Positions 18,194 through 25,906 of a stretch of 32,961 nt of DNA are shown here, one piece after another. A model generated the notes under the pieces. It worked only from the letters and a program-made list of their open reading frames with translations, did not search any database and was not told the origin of the DNA. The first letter of the stretch is position 1; each line of letters begins with the position of its first letter. Source of the DNA: Brenneria bubanii (GTDB lineage Bacteria; Pseudomonadota; Gammaproteobacteria; Enterobacterales; Enterobacteriaceae); NCBI RefSeq assembly GCF_022378355.1, contig NZ_JAKMAJ010000010.1:169719-202679 (forward strand), written 5' to 3'. Both the position numbers and the translations under genes were made by a program.

Positions 18194-18815
18194 TTTCCGC
18201 GGTAGAAACCTTCTTGGCGGCTTGACGAGTATGCGGCATACCGGCGCGCAGCAACAGCACTTTCAACGCTTCACTGATATGCTCCATGCGACTTTGCAGA
18301 AAGTTATTACCCAGCAGACAGATCAGCGCAATGGCGATCCCCAATCCCGTAGCGTAGAGCGCGGTACCCATCCCGGCGGAAACCTGGCTCGGATCCGAAA
18401 TACCGGCGGCGGAGAGCGCCTTAAAGGTTTCGATAATCCCCATGATAGTGCCCAGAAGTCCCAGCAGCGGTGCGGCGGTAACAATGGTTTCCAACAGCCA
18501 GATGCCACGGGTCAGTTGCGGTTTGCTTTGCAAGTATTGGGTATCGATCAGGTCATTCATCGTATCGCGATCGCTGGTGGATGCCTGCGGCAACAGCGGC
18601 GCGATCAGCGTAGCGGGAAGGCTGTTGCGCTGACCAAGATCGACGGGCAGATCCTGAAGATGGTGAATATCCGCCGTCAGCGCGTTTTGCAGACGCTGCG
18701 TTTGACGGCGCGTGTAAGCAAAATACACGCCCCGCTCGATAATGATGACCAGAGCGGCGACGAGTGAGGCATACATCACATAGAAAATAACGTCATGCAG
18801 ATCGTTGGCGTTCAT
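18171..18815 (-). CDS. exbB: ExbB/TolQ-family proton channel subunit (MotA/TolQ/ExbB domain)
   Basis: Inner-membrane subunit that, with ExbD, uses the proton gradient to energise TonB. Its 214 residues include three hydrophobic segments (about 9-32, 107-130 and 148-170) and the family signature TAAPLLGLLGTIMGIIETF; GTALYATGLGIAIALI forms the third helix. It lacks the long periplasmic N-terminal extension of some ExbB proteins. The Shine-Dalgarno GGAAGGAG lies about 12 bases upstream of the ATG. In this operon exbB comes after the receptor gene, separated from exbD by two genes, an unusual order. The symbol denotes family membership; it is not the E. coli exbB ortholog by position. Confidence 0.93.
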   Translation of the reverse strand: MNANDLHDVIFYVMYASLVAALVIIIERGVYFAYTRRQTQRLQNALTADIHHLQDLPVDLGQRNSLPATLIAPLLPQASTSDRDTMNDLIDTQYLQSKPQLTRGIWLLETIVTAAPLLGLLGTIMGIIETFKALSAAGISDPSQVSAGMGTALYATGLGIAIALICLLGNNFLQSRMEHISEALKVLLLRAGMPHTRQAAKKVSTAENGAKRYA

Positions 18816-18840
18816 AAGATTCTCGTTCTCCTTCCAATAC

Positions 18841-18891
18841 GCGTCGCCCGTGATGGCGGCGACGCTAGTCCCCGGTGGTTACACCACCGGG
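18841..18891 (-). other. Two adjacent hairpins between receptor gene and exbB
   Basis: The 99-base gap holds two back-to-back perfect inverted repeats: CCCGGTGG-TTACA-CCACCGGG (18871-18891) and GCGTCGCC/GGCGACGC (18841-18864). Neither is followed by a T run, so they are not simple terminators. They could protect the upstream mRNA or lower expression of exbB and the PLD gene relative to the receptor. This is inference. Confidence 0.6.
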
Positions 18892-18914
18892 AAGGCATGG
18901 CCATTGGCCGTTAG

Positions 18915-21158
18915 TTAGAAAGTGGCGTCAAGCGATACGCTGAACGTGCGTTCTTCACCGACATTGTAATAAGGCGTGCTGGCGTTAACGCCGTTGTAAG
19001 ACTTGGCGTTGAATACCACCGTACGCGTGGAATCCAGGTATTCCTTGTCAAACACGTTGTTGACATTGAAGCGCAGCGTGGCGCTCTTGATAATCTTCTT
19101 GTCTACCGGCAGATAGATGCCCGCGTTAAGATCGACCACGGTGCGCCCGCCAATCTTCTCATCGTTGGTCATATCGCCGTAGAACGCGCCGGTATAGCGA
19201 CCGTTAACGCCGCCGTAGTAGCGGCCATCGTCATAACCCAAACCGAGATTGACCATGTTCTTCGGCGTATTGGCCAGGTTTTTCCCGCTGGTCGGCAGAG
19301 TGGAGCCGTTGGTGACGATATCCTCGCGCTGTTTGGAGTCGGTGTAGCTGTAGGAGGCAAAGTAATTGAAGTTGTACGGCAGTTTGCCCGACAGCTCCAT
19401 CTCTACCCCTTTATTCTCCACCTTACCGGCGTTGACCATTTCATATTCGCCATCCACATTGCGGCTGGAGACCTGACGATTAGTAAAGGCGATGTAGAAC
19501 AGCGAGGTGCTCAGCATCACGTCCTGCCCCTGATAGCGCCAGCCCAGTTCGTGGTTCCAGCTCAGCTCCGGTTTGGTATTGATGGAATCGCCCAGATTGT
19601 AGAGCGCATAGTTAGGCGGGGTGCGCATGTTGCGCGTAAGGCTATAAAACACCTGGTTTTGCGGGGTGATTTTGTACGCTGCGTTGAAGCTCGGCAGAAA
19701 CTCTTTGTAGGTACGCGCCTTTTTGTCTTCCACCGCGCTCAGGCTACCGAGATCGTGCCCGTCACGTTTAACATGCTGCCAGGCCAGGCCGCCACTGATG
19801 GTCCAGGATGGCGAAAGAAACCAGGTATCTTGCAGCCAGAATTTATGCACCGGCGTTACGGTAAACTGGTTACGGCCCTGAATCACCTTGCCGTTGGCGT
19901 CTGTCACCAGGTGCGAACCGTCCGGCTTACCGGAGAGATCGATCGGATTGCCGTCAGGCTGAATGCCGATATAAGGCTGGGTTTGACGCTGGCGGGCACG
20001 TTCAAACCAGTAGCCGATATCCAGGCTATGTTCGTCGTTGAGATCCCACTTCAGCGTATTGGTGATCCCCGGACGCCAGGTTTCGGTCCATGATGGGCGG
20101 TAGTATGTGTTGCTGCTCAGGTTGCTTAGATCGTAGCCGCCTGATTTGTCTGTAGTGGCGGACGAAAGCGTATAGGCGGACTGGCCGCTGAAGCTGCCGC
20201 CATTACCCCAGTAGTAGTACGGCTGCAGGGTGAGCGACAGATTATCGCGCAGTTGCAGCTTTTGCGTGAACGTGAGGTCCAGGCTTTCGAACGGATTGCG
20301 GTTCAGCTTGTAGTAGCGTGACAGCTGACCACGGCTGTTGTACACCGGCTTGGTGGGGTAATCGGTATAGCGTCCCTGCGTCAGGAAGGTGCTTTTACTC
20401 AGCGTATTGTAGTTGTTCATGTCCTGTTTGTTGTATTTGAGGATCAGGTTGCTGCTGTTGCCGTTGTCATCCTCATACAGGCCGTTCCATTCCAACTTGT
20501 TTGATCGCGCAACCCCTTTACCGCGCCATTTGTCCGCGTCGGTATAGGAGTAGGACATCCAACTGCTAAAACCGTTATGCTCGCCCGTATCCAAACGGAT
20601 AAAAGATTTGCTTAGGTTATTGCTGCCGAAGGTTTGCTTGACGAATCCGCCAAACTTTTTCGCCGGACGATTTGTCACCAGGCCGATATTGCCGCCGCTG
20701 GAGCCGATATGCGGGCCGCTCATTTCCGAAGATCCCTGGGTCACGAAAATTTGACCGAGGTTTTCGGCGTCGCCCATCTGATTGGCGTAGACGCTGTAGC
20801 TGCCCGAATCGTTCATCGGAATACCGTCCACCGAGAAGCCGATTTGGTCGTTGCTCATGCCGCGCATGGTGTAGTCGATGCCGCTCAGGCCGCTGGAGTC
20901 GTTACTGCTGACGTTCAGACCGGCGGTGTATTTCAGCTTGTCGATCGCGTTGCCGGTTGCCGGCATCTTGTCCATCGCTTCTTTGGTGACCGTCGATCGC
21001 GATTTGGCGCTCTCTTCCTGAATCATCAATCCATCGCCCAACGGCGCGCCTTTGACCTGTATTGCGCCAATATCCGTCGCATCGTTCGCCATCATCGCGC
21101 CCGACCATACTGCTGTCGCGACAGAGAGGGATATCCTTGAAACTGTTGAAAATTTCAT
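18915..21158 (-). CDS. TonB-dependent outer-membrane receptor, substrate unknown
   Basis: Outer-membrane beta-barrel importer of 747 residues. The order is a signal peptide (about residues 1-24, ending SGAMMA), a TonB-box-like stretch DIGAIQVKG at 29-37, a plug domain (MPATGNAIDKLKYTAGLNV to about residue 160, with IDYTMRGMSNDQIGFSVDGI), and a long 22-strand barrel ending in the aromatic residue SVSLDATF expected for BAM assembly. No N-terminal STN signalling domain is present, so FecA-type transmembrane signalling is not expected. I chose the ATG at 21158, with AGGGTG about 9 bases upstream; a GTG at 21170 is the alternative. The substrate cannot be read from sequence; no siderophore genes are nearby, and a secreted PLD follows in the operon. 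Confidence 0.93.
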   Translation of the reverse strand: MKFSTVSRISLSVATAVWSGAMMANDATDIGAIQVKGAPLGDGLMIQEESAKSRSTVTKEAMDKMPATGNAIDKLKYTAGLNVSSNDSSGLSGIDYTMRGMSNDQIGFSVDGIPMNDSGSYSVYANQMGDAENLGQIFVTQGSSEMSGPHIGSSGGNIGLVTNRPAKKFGGFVKQTFGSNNLSKSFIRLDTGEHNGFSSWMSYSYTDADKWRGKGVARSNKLEWNGLYEDDNGNSSNLILKYNKQDMNNYNTLSKSTFLTQGRYTDYPTKPVYNSRGQLSRYYKLNRNPFESLDLTFTQKLQLRDNLSLTLQPYYYWGNGGSFSGQSAYTLSSATTDKSGGYDLSNLSSNTYYRPSWTETWRPGITNTLKWDLNDEHSLDIGYWFERARQRQTQPYIGIQPDGNPIDLSGKPDGSHLVTDANGKVIQGRNQFTVTPVHKFWLQDTWFLSPSWTISGGLAWQHVKRDGHDLGSLSAVEDKKARTYKEFLPSFNAAYKITPQNQVFYSLTRNMRTPPNYALYNLGDSINTKPELSWNHELGWRYQGQDVMLSTSLFYIAFTNRQVSSRNVDGEYEMVNAGKVENKGVEMELSGKLPYNFNYFASYSYTDSKQREDIVTNGSTLPTSGKNLANTPKNMVNLGLGYDDGRYYGGVNGRYTGAFYGDMTNDEKIGGRTVVDLNAGIYLPVDKKIIKSATLRFNVNNVFDKEYLDSTRTVVFNAKSYNGVNASTPYYNVGEERTFSVSLDATF

Positions 21159-21196
21159 TGCTGTGTTCACCCTAGTGCCATGTTGTTAACGTGCGC

Positions 21197-21934
21197 TTAC
21201 TGCGCCTGATAGTGGAATGTGGCTAAAAAGCGTTTGGTGTTCTGCCCGGCGAATGCGTCCGCCGGAAACGGTTTAACCTGTGTAATGCTTTGCAAGGTAC
21301 TGGTCGCGGCGCGATTGAGCAGCATGCTGGCGGCTTTCTGGTTGATGCCGCTATTCAGTATGCGACCGTTACGATCCACCTCGAGCCAGACTTCGACCTT
21401 CCCTTCAGGTCGTTCAAGGGAAGCCTGACGTCCGGTCGGGTAACGCTTAAGCTGTTCAATCTGTCCGCGCAGCGCCTGGATGTAGCCGTTCTCCAGCGCC
21501 TGCGCGTTCACCTTAGGCGGCGCGATAGCTGGCGTCGGCGCCGCGACGGGTTTAGACGAGGGCGCGTTCACGGCGGCAGTCTGCCGATTGGTCGGCGGCG
21601 TCACCGGTTTGGGGCGCGGCGTCGGCTTGGGTTTGGCCTGCGGCCTGGGTTCGGGTTTCGGTTCCGGCTTGGGCGGCGGCGCAACGATCGGCTCGGGCGT
21701 TTCGATCGGTTCGGGGGTAACCACCGGTTCAGGTTCGGGTTCCGGCAATTTTTCCACCGGCGGCGTTTCAGGTTCGGCCGGCGTCGGGTCGGCAAGCGAC
21801 AATTCAATGGCGCTCTCATCATAGTGAGGTTGCACCTTGATCGAACTCTGTTGCGTAACCACCATCAGGCAAGCGGCGACCACAGGCAGCGGCAACCAAC
21901 TGATGGCATGTCGTGAACGATAAAGCCAATACAT
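21197..21934 (-). CDS. tonB: TonB-family energy transducer
   Basis: Periplasm-spanning protein that passes energy from ExbB-ExbD to outer-membrane receptors. It has 245 residues: an N-terminal membrane anchor (about 10-27), a Pro-rich linker full of EPEP, KPEPKPEPRP and PTPRPKP repeats (about 50-110), and a C-terminal TonB domain with the YPTGRQASLERPEGKVEVWL start and the FPADAFAG region. The anchor has H9-x-x-S12 but not the S-x3-H pair of E. coli TonB. It starts 1 base after the exbD stop with GGAAG upstream; the longer frame from 21991 overlaps exbD. This is a second, receptor-linked TonB rather than the housekeeping one, judging by location; that is inference. Confidence 0.92.
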   Translation of the reverse strand: MYWLYRSRHAISWLPLPVVAACLMVVTQQSSIKVQPHYDESAIELSLADPTPAEPETPPVEKLPEPEPEPVVTPEPIETPEPIVAPPPKPEPKPEPRPQAKPKPTPRPKPVTPPTNRQTAAVNAPSSKPVAAPTPAIAPPKVNAQALENGYIQALRGQIEQLKRYPTGRQASLERPEGKVEVWLEVDRNGRILNSGINQKAASMLLNRAATSTLQSITQVKPFPADAFAGQNTKRFLATFHYQAQ

Positions 21935-21935
21935 A

Positions 21936-22343
21936 TCACTGCTTCCGCGTTGCAATTGAAACTGAGGTAAACCCGCCTTGACGCAGGGCATCCATCACGG
22001 CCACTAACCGTTCAACCGCCACCTGCTTATCGCTGTTGACGATAATGGAGGTGGTCTCTCCTTCCTGCTGTTGCTGTTTCAACGTATTGGCCAAGTCCGC
22101 CAATGCCAGAGGCATGCCGTCCAGCTGCAGTTGATCCTGCTCACCCAGGGTGACGATGGCTTTTTTCTGCGGTTTCAACGGCTGAGCGCTGCTAGCGGAT
22201 GGAAGTTGGGTCTTTAGCCCGGTGGCGGGAAGGACGTTGATACTGATCAGGACGAAAAAAACCAGTAAGAACATCATGACGTCGATCATTGGGATCAGTT
22301 CGATATGCGCCTTATTTTTTTTAGGTTCGTTCCAGTTTCTCAT
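21936..22343 (-). CDS. exbD: ExbD/TolR-family proton channel subunit
   Basis: Inner-membrane partner of ExbB. Its 135 residues contain one N-terminal membrane helix bearing the essential Asp, D21 in PMIDVMMFLLVFFVL (equivalent to Asp25 of E. coli ExbD), followed by a periplasmic domain with VNSDKQVAVERLVAVMDAL, typical of the family. I chose the ATG at 22343, because GGGGAGAGAG lies 4-8 bases upstream; ATGs at 22361 and 22358 lack this. It is the first gene of the exbD-tonB-receptor-exbB-PLD operon and is tightly joined to tonB (1-base gap). Confidence 0.92.
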   Translation of the reverse strand: MRNWNEPKKNKAHIELIPMIDVMMFLLVFFVLISINVLPATGLKTQLPSASSAQPLKPQKKAIVTLGEQDQLQLDGMPLALADLANTLKQQQQEGETTSIIVNSDKQVAVERLVAVMDALRQGGFTSVSIATRKQ

Positions 22344-22662
22344 GTTCTCTCTCCCCATCATTATGGTGTCGCGATAGCGCGCACGGATGGTCGTTGCGCA
22401 AAGATGAATAGCGACCAGAATGGTTAGTTAGCTAGCTAAACAAAGCGGCTAATATAGAGAGTTCATGTTTAAATTTTTTTACACTTATGTGATTATTTTT
22501 TCATTGGGACGTATTTTTTTATATTATTTTTTCAATACGAAATAAGTTTGATAATCTTTTTTCATGAGAAGAAAAAACTGACCGGACGCTAATACATAGA
22601 GATTCATCGCTGCCATCCTGAAAATGGCAGCGCAAGGAGGGAGAAAAGTGGGGAAATAGCGG
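22344..22662. other. Intergenic region upstream of the TonB operon
   Basis: A 319-base gap with no gene. Positions about 22460-22575 are very AT-rich, with long A and T runs, unlike the GC-rich surroundings; the operon promoter should be here. TATATT at 22454-22459 on the minus strand is a possible -10 box, but no good -35 was found. An inverted repeat GCTGCCAT/ATGGCAGC (22609-22631) follows the hemN stop without a T tail. I found no convincing Fur, CRP or PhoB box by eye. Confidence 0.6.
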
Positions 22663-24036
22663 TTAAATCACTTTAGAAAATTGCTTCATGCGCATTTTGT
22701 CACGCAGATAGGTGTCAAAGCACATGCAGACATTACGGATCAGTAAACGCCCCTTCGGCGTAACGTTAATTCCCGAGGCTTGTATCTCCACCAGCCCATC
22801 GGCGGCCAACGGCGCCAACTGCTGCAGATCCTCTAAAAAATAGGATTTAAAATCAATGGAGTAATCGCTTTCAATTTCGTCATAGGCCAATTGAAAATTG
22901 CAGATTAACGTTTTAATGACATCACGCCTGATGCAGTCATCCCGCGTCAGTTGTAACCCGCGCCACAAAGCATTTCCCTTGTCTCTGACCTGAGCATAAT
23001 AGTGCTTCAGCTCTTTCTGATTTTGAGCATAACTATCACCGATCATACTAATCGCCGATACGCCCATGCCTAACAGCTCGCTATCCCCCTGCGTCGTATA
23101 TCCCTGAAAATTACGATGCAATTTTCCGGCTCGCTGAGCAAGCGCCAGTTCGTCATCCGGACGAGCGAAGTGATCCATACCAATGAACTGATAACCCGCT
23201 TCCGTCAGAGAGCGGATAGTTTGCTGCAATATTTTCAGCTTTTGCTCTGCTCCCGGCAGATCCGCCTCTTTTATTTTACGCTGTGCGGCAAATAAACTGG
23301 GCAAATGCGCATAGTTGAATACGCTGAGACGGTGAGGATTCAGTTCAGCGACGCGTTGCAAAGTAAAAGCAAAACTCTCCGGCGTCTGTTTTGGCAAACC
23401 ATAAATCAAATCAATATTGGTTGAGGTGAATCCAAGCGACTTGGCCCGCTCAATCAGCGCGAAGATAAACGCCTCGTCCTGCTCGCGGTTTACCAGCTTT
23501 TGCACTTCTTTATTGAAGTCCTGTACGCCCATACTCAGGCGATTAAAGCCCTCGGCATGCAGATGGTCGATGATATCGAGTTCAATCTCCCGCGGATCAA
23601 CCTCCAGAGACATTTCAGCCCGATCCGAAAAGGAAAATTGATCGCGTAGCAGCGACATCAGCCTGCCGATCTGCGATTTATTAAGATAAGTGGGCGTACC
23701 GCCGCCCCAGTGCATCTGCGTCACCGTTCGCCCGGCAAATAACGGCGCACGCTGACGAATCTCCTGCTCCAGTACGTTCAGATACTCATCCGCTTTATGC
23801 TGCTGACGCGTTACCAATTTATTGCAACCGCAGAAGTAGCACAGACGATGACAAAACGGGATGTGGATATATAACGAAAGCGGCCGTTGCGGATAACGCA
23901 CGATAGCCCGTTGAAAAGCGGACTCATCATAGCGTTCGTTAAACTCTAACGCGGTAGGGTAAGACGTGTAACGCGGCCCGGAATAATTATATTTTTGAAT
24001 CAGCTCCAGGTCCCAGTCGACTTTTTGCTCAGGCAT
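22663..24036 (-). CDS. hemN: HemN, oxygen-independent coproporphyrinogen III oxidase
   Basis: Radical-SAM enzyme that decarboxylates coproporphyrinogen III to protoporphyrinogen IX in heme synthesis under anaerobic conditions. Its 457 residues equal E. coli. The 4Fe-4S motif is C62-x3-C66-x2-C69 with the family's extra C71 (HIPFCHRLCYFCGCNK), and WGGGTPTYLN and the conserved C-terminal MQ/KQFSKVI region are present. I chose the ATG at 24036 because AAGGAG lies 8 bases upstream and MPEQKVDWDLELIQKYNYSG matches E. coli; the in-frame ATG at 24129 would add 31 unconserved basic residues. It lies 102 bases after a 59-residue membrane ORF and downstream of yihI. Confidence 0.97.
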   Translation of the reverse strand: MPEQKVDWDLELIQKYNYSGPRYTSYPTALEFNERYDESAFQRAIVRYPQRPLSLYIHIPFCHRLCYFCGCNKLVTRQQHKADEYLNVLEQEIRQRAPLFAGRTVTQMHWGGGTPTYLNKSQIGRLMSLLRDQFSFSDRAEMSLEVDPREIELDIIDHLHAEGFNRLSMGVQDFNKEVQKLVNREQDEAFIFALIERAKSLGFTSTNIDLIYGLPKQTPESFAFTLQRVAELNPHRLSVFNYAHLPSLFAAQRKIKEADLPGAEQKLKILQQTIRSLTEAGYQFIGMDHFARPDDELALAQRAGKLHRNFQGYTTQGDSELLGMGVSAISMIGDSYAQNQKELKHYYAQVRDKGNALWRGLQLTRDDCIRRDVIKTLICNFQLAYDEIESDYSIDFKSYFLEDLQQLAPLAADGLVEIQASGINVTPKGRLLIRNVCMCFDTYLRDKMRMKQFSKVI

Positions 24037-24138
24037 ACTGCTTACTCCTTCCAGTGTTTTATGGCGAACTCTTCTGCCCGCTCTCTTTTTAAACGTCGCT
24101 TGACGACGTTTTTTACTCGTCTCATCCATGAGACTCGA

Positions 24139-24318
24139 CTAGGCGCGCCGCCGCTGGAGGCGTTTTTTCCCCGCGGAACGCACCACCGGCAACTGCCGAC
24201 CGTTGAAAACCAAACGGTGCAGCTGGGCTTTTCGCTTTGTCAGAAGCCATAATTTGACTAACAGGCAACAGAGACAAAGCGTAACCAGCAGCGCCAGCAG
24301 CAGAAACACCAGCTTCAT
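24139..24318 (-). CDS. Small single-pass membrane protein of unknown function, 59 residues
   Basis: An ORF below the usual length cut-off, between yihI and hemN. Residues 2-26 (KLVFLLLALLVTLCLCCLLV and on) are strongly hydrophobic with three Cys, and are followed by a basic stretch (KLWLLTKRKAQLHRL) and a very basic C-terminus KKRLQRRRA, so an N-out/C-in single-pass inner-membrane protein is likely. The ATG is only 3 bases after the yihI TAA, which suggests translational coupling. In Vibrio and Shewanella I recall a longer DUF2489 membrane protein in this slot; the relation is unproven. I do not know a named homolog. Confidence 0.6.
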   Translation of the reverse strand: MKLVFLLLALLVTLCLCCLLVKLWLLTKRKAQLHRLVFNGRQLPVVRSAGKKRLQRRRA

Positions 24319-24321
24319 TGC

Positions 24322-24858
24322 TTAAAAATCTTCTTTCGAGCTATTGCGCTTCAACAGTTGCAGAATATCTTCTTTTGGCTCTTCTTCGTCGTCGTCACCC
24401 AATTCAATACCGAGCTGTTCCATCAAGACATCAATACGATCCAATGTTTCATCTACCCAGGTTTGATCTTTAGCGCTCAGCGTCTCACCGTTATCCAGAC
24501 GATCCAACAGTTCATCCAGGCGAGCATCGCTTTCCAACAAGGTGAGCTCTTCTTCTGGCGCTAACGCCGTCGGCTTCACCGCTGGCGCGACGGACTTTGG
24601 CTTGGGTCTGGCGACAGCTTGTTCTGTTATTCCTAAAGGAATCGGTTTTTTGCTGCCAATACGGGGATCGGCGAGCTTACGCTGCGCAGCACCCTTGCCG
24701 GCATCACCACTCTCCTGCGCACGGCTTCCCGCCACATGACCACGATGCTTTTTCTGTCTCTTCCTATCGCGCGCTTCCTGATTCAGTTCTTCACGGCTTT
24801 TTCTTTTCATTTTTGGTTTGGTGGCATTACCACCAGAGCCTTTAACGGGTCGGTTCAT
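24322..24858 (-). CDS. yihI: YihI, GTPase-activating protein for Der
   Basis: Stimulates the GTPase of Der (EngA), affecting 50S ribosome assembly; cytoplasmic. It has 178 residues. The N-terminal half is highly basic (KRKSREELNQEARDRKRQKKHRG), followed by the conserved DPRIGSKKPIPLG and an acidic helical C-terminal half with LDRLDNGETLSAKDQTWVDE. I chose the ATG at 24858 (MNRPVKGSGG) with GAGAG upstream; the open frame continues to 24951 but that part is hydrophobic and does not resemble YihI. First gene of a yihI-small ORF-hemN run, and divergent from engB, which also encodes a ribosome-assembly GTPase. Confidence 0.93.
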   Translation of the reverse strand: MNRPVKGSGGNATKPKMKRKSREELNQEARDRKRQKKHRGHVAGSRAQESGDAGKGAAQRKLADPRIGSKKPIPLGITEQAVARPKPKSVAPAVKPTALAPEEELTLLESDARLDELLDRLDNGETLSAKDQTWVDETLDRIDVLMEQLGIELGDDDEEEPKEDILQLLKRNSSKEDF

Positions 24859-25108
24859 AATGTTGCTCTCAGGTACACAGATACAGATGAAGGTAATTGC
24901 GGCGGAATCTAGCAGAAAGCCCGGCAATAAAAAAGAGCACATATCAACCAATGGCGCTTTTCGTTATTCCAGGGGCAGTTCCAAACCAGCCCATAGATTT
25001 CAAGGTAACAGTATAGACCTCTCCCCTGCGGTACAGATAAAACCGCCTTTATCCTCAGTTACAGGTATAATCCCCTACCAGACATAGATCCAGACAGAGA
25101 TAATCATT

Positions 25109-25747
25109 GTGACCCAGCAATATAATTACCACATGACGCATTTCGTCATCAGCGCCCCGGATATTCGCCACCTGGCAACAGATAGCGGTATTGAAGTTGC
25201 CTTTGCTGGGCGCTCTAACGCCGGTAAGTCCAGCGCGTTAAATACGCTGACCAATCAAAAAAACCTCGCGCGCACCAGTAAAACGCCCGGAAGAACGCAG
25301 CTAATCAACATGTTTGAAGTCGAGGAAGGCGTTCGTTTGGTCGACTTACCCGGCTATGGCTATGCCGAGGTGCCGGAGGAAATGAAGCTCAAATGGCAAC
25401 GAGCATTAGGGGAGTATCTCCAGAAACGAGATAGCCTGAAAGGATTGGTGGTGCTAATGGACATTCGTCATCCCTTAAAAGATCTCGATCAGCAAATGCT
25501 ATTGTGGGCGGTCGACTCGCAAATTCCCGTTTTAATTTTACTGACCAAAGCAGACAAATTGGCTTCCGGCGCGCGCAAGGCGCAGCTCAATATGGTGCGT
25601 GAAGCCGTACTGCCGTTTATGGGTGATATTCAGGTAGAAGCGTTTTCTTCATTGAAGAAATTAGGCGTCGATAAACTTCGCCAGAAACTGGATAGCTGGT
25701 TCAGCACGTTGCCGAAGTCGGAAGAAGATAAACAGGATAACGTATAA
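25109..25747 (+). CDS. engB: EngB (YihA), ribosome-biogenesis GTP-binding protein
   Basis: Essential TRAFAC-class GTPase needed for 50S maturation and cell division. It has 212 residues (E. coli 210) and begins with GTG at 25109. Motifs: G1 [10 protein letters not shown]2 TPGRTQLI, G3 [12 protein letters not shown]4 [11 protein letters not shown], and the G5 region with SSLKK. A TATAAT box at 25066-25071 is the probable -10, but its -35 is poor. In E. coli the sRNA CsrC lies in the engB-yihI gap; here that 250-base gap shows none of the expected GGA-rich hairpins. A weak terminator follows. Confidence 0.95.
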   Translation: MTQQYNYHMTHFVISAPDIRHLATDSGIEVAFAGRSNAGKSSALNTLTNQKNLARTSKTPGRTQLINMFEVEEGVRLVDLPGYGYAEVPEEMKLKWQRALGEYLQKRDSLKGLVVLMDIRHPLKDLDQQMLLWAVDSQIPVLILLTKADKLASGARKAQLNMVREAVLPFMGDIQVEAFSSLKKLGVDKLRQKLDSWFSTLPKSEEDKQDNV

Positions 25748-25759
25748 TCAGATCAAAAA

Positions 25760-25785
25760 CGGCGGGGCCACCTCGCCGCTTTATT
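25760..25785 (+). terminator. Possible terminator after engB
   Basis: An 8-pair stem CGGCGGGG/CCTCGCCG with one G-U pair and a 3-base loop (25760-25778), followed by CTTTATT. The T tract is short and interrupted. Confidence 0.5.
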
Positions 25786-25906
25786 GATTTATCAGATCAT
25801 GGTTTCGAAAACCGCTCGCTATTCCACCACCCGTACGATGGAAATTAGCGTGAACGCTTTCAAACGCGCGTCGCCACGACCTGAAGGAAGCGGATATTAC
25901 CCACAA

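Noticed and set aside
21588..21824. Short tandem GGTTCGGG-type DNA repeats
   Set aside because: Explained by Pro-Glu/Pro-Lys coding in the TonB linker; no spacers, so not CRISPR.
21290..21916. 208-codon + strand ORF with Arg/Phe/Gly repeats
   Set aside because: Antisense to the Pro-rich linker of tonB; its repeats mirror the EPEP/KPEP codons.
22546..22566. Possible Fur box GATAATCTTTTTT upstream of exbD
   Set aside because: Only one half matches the 19-base consensus; the other half is a T run.
22343..22663. Operon continuity from hemN into exbD
   Set aside because: The 319-base AT-rich gap and different conserved context argue for a separate promoter.
24037..24129. 31-residue basic N-terminal extension of HemN
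   Set aside because: Absent from the family; AAGGAG precedes the ATG at 24036.
24859..24951. N-terminal hydrophobic extension of YihI
   Set aside because: Does not resemble YihI; the ATG at 24858 has a ribosome binding site and the conserved start of the protein.
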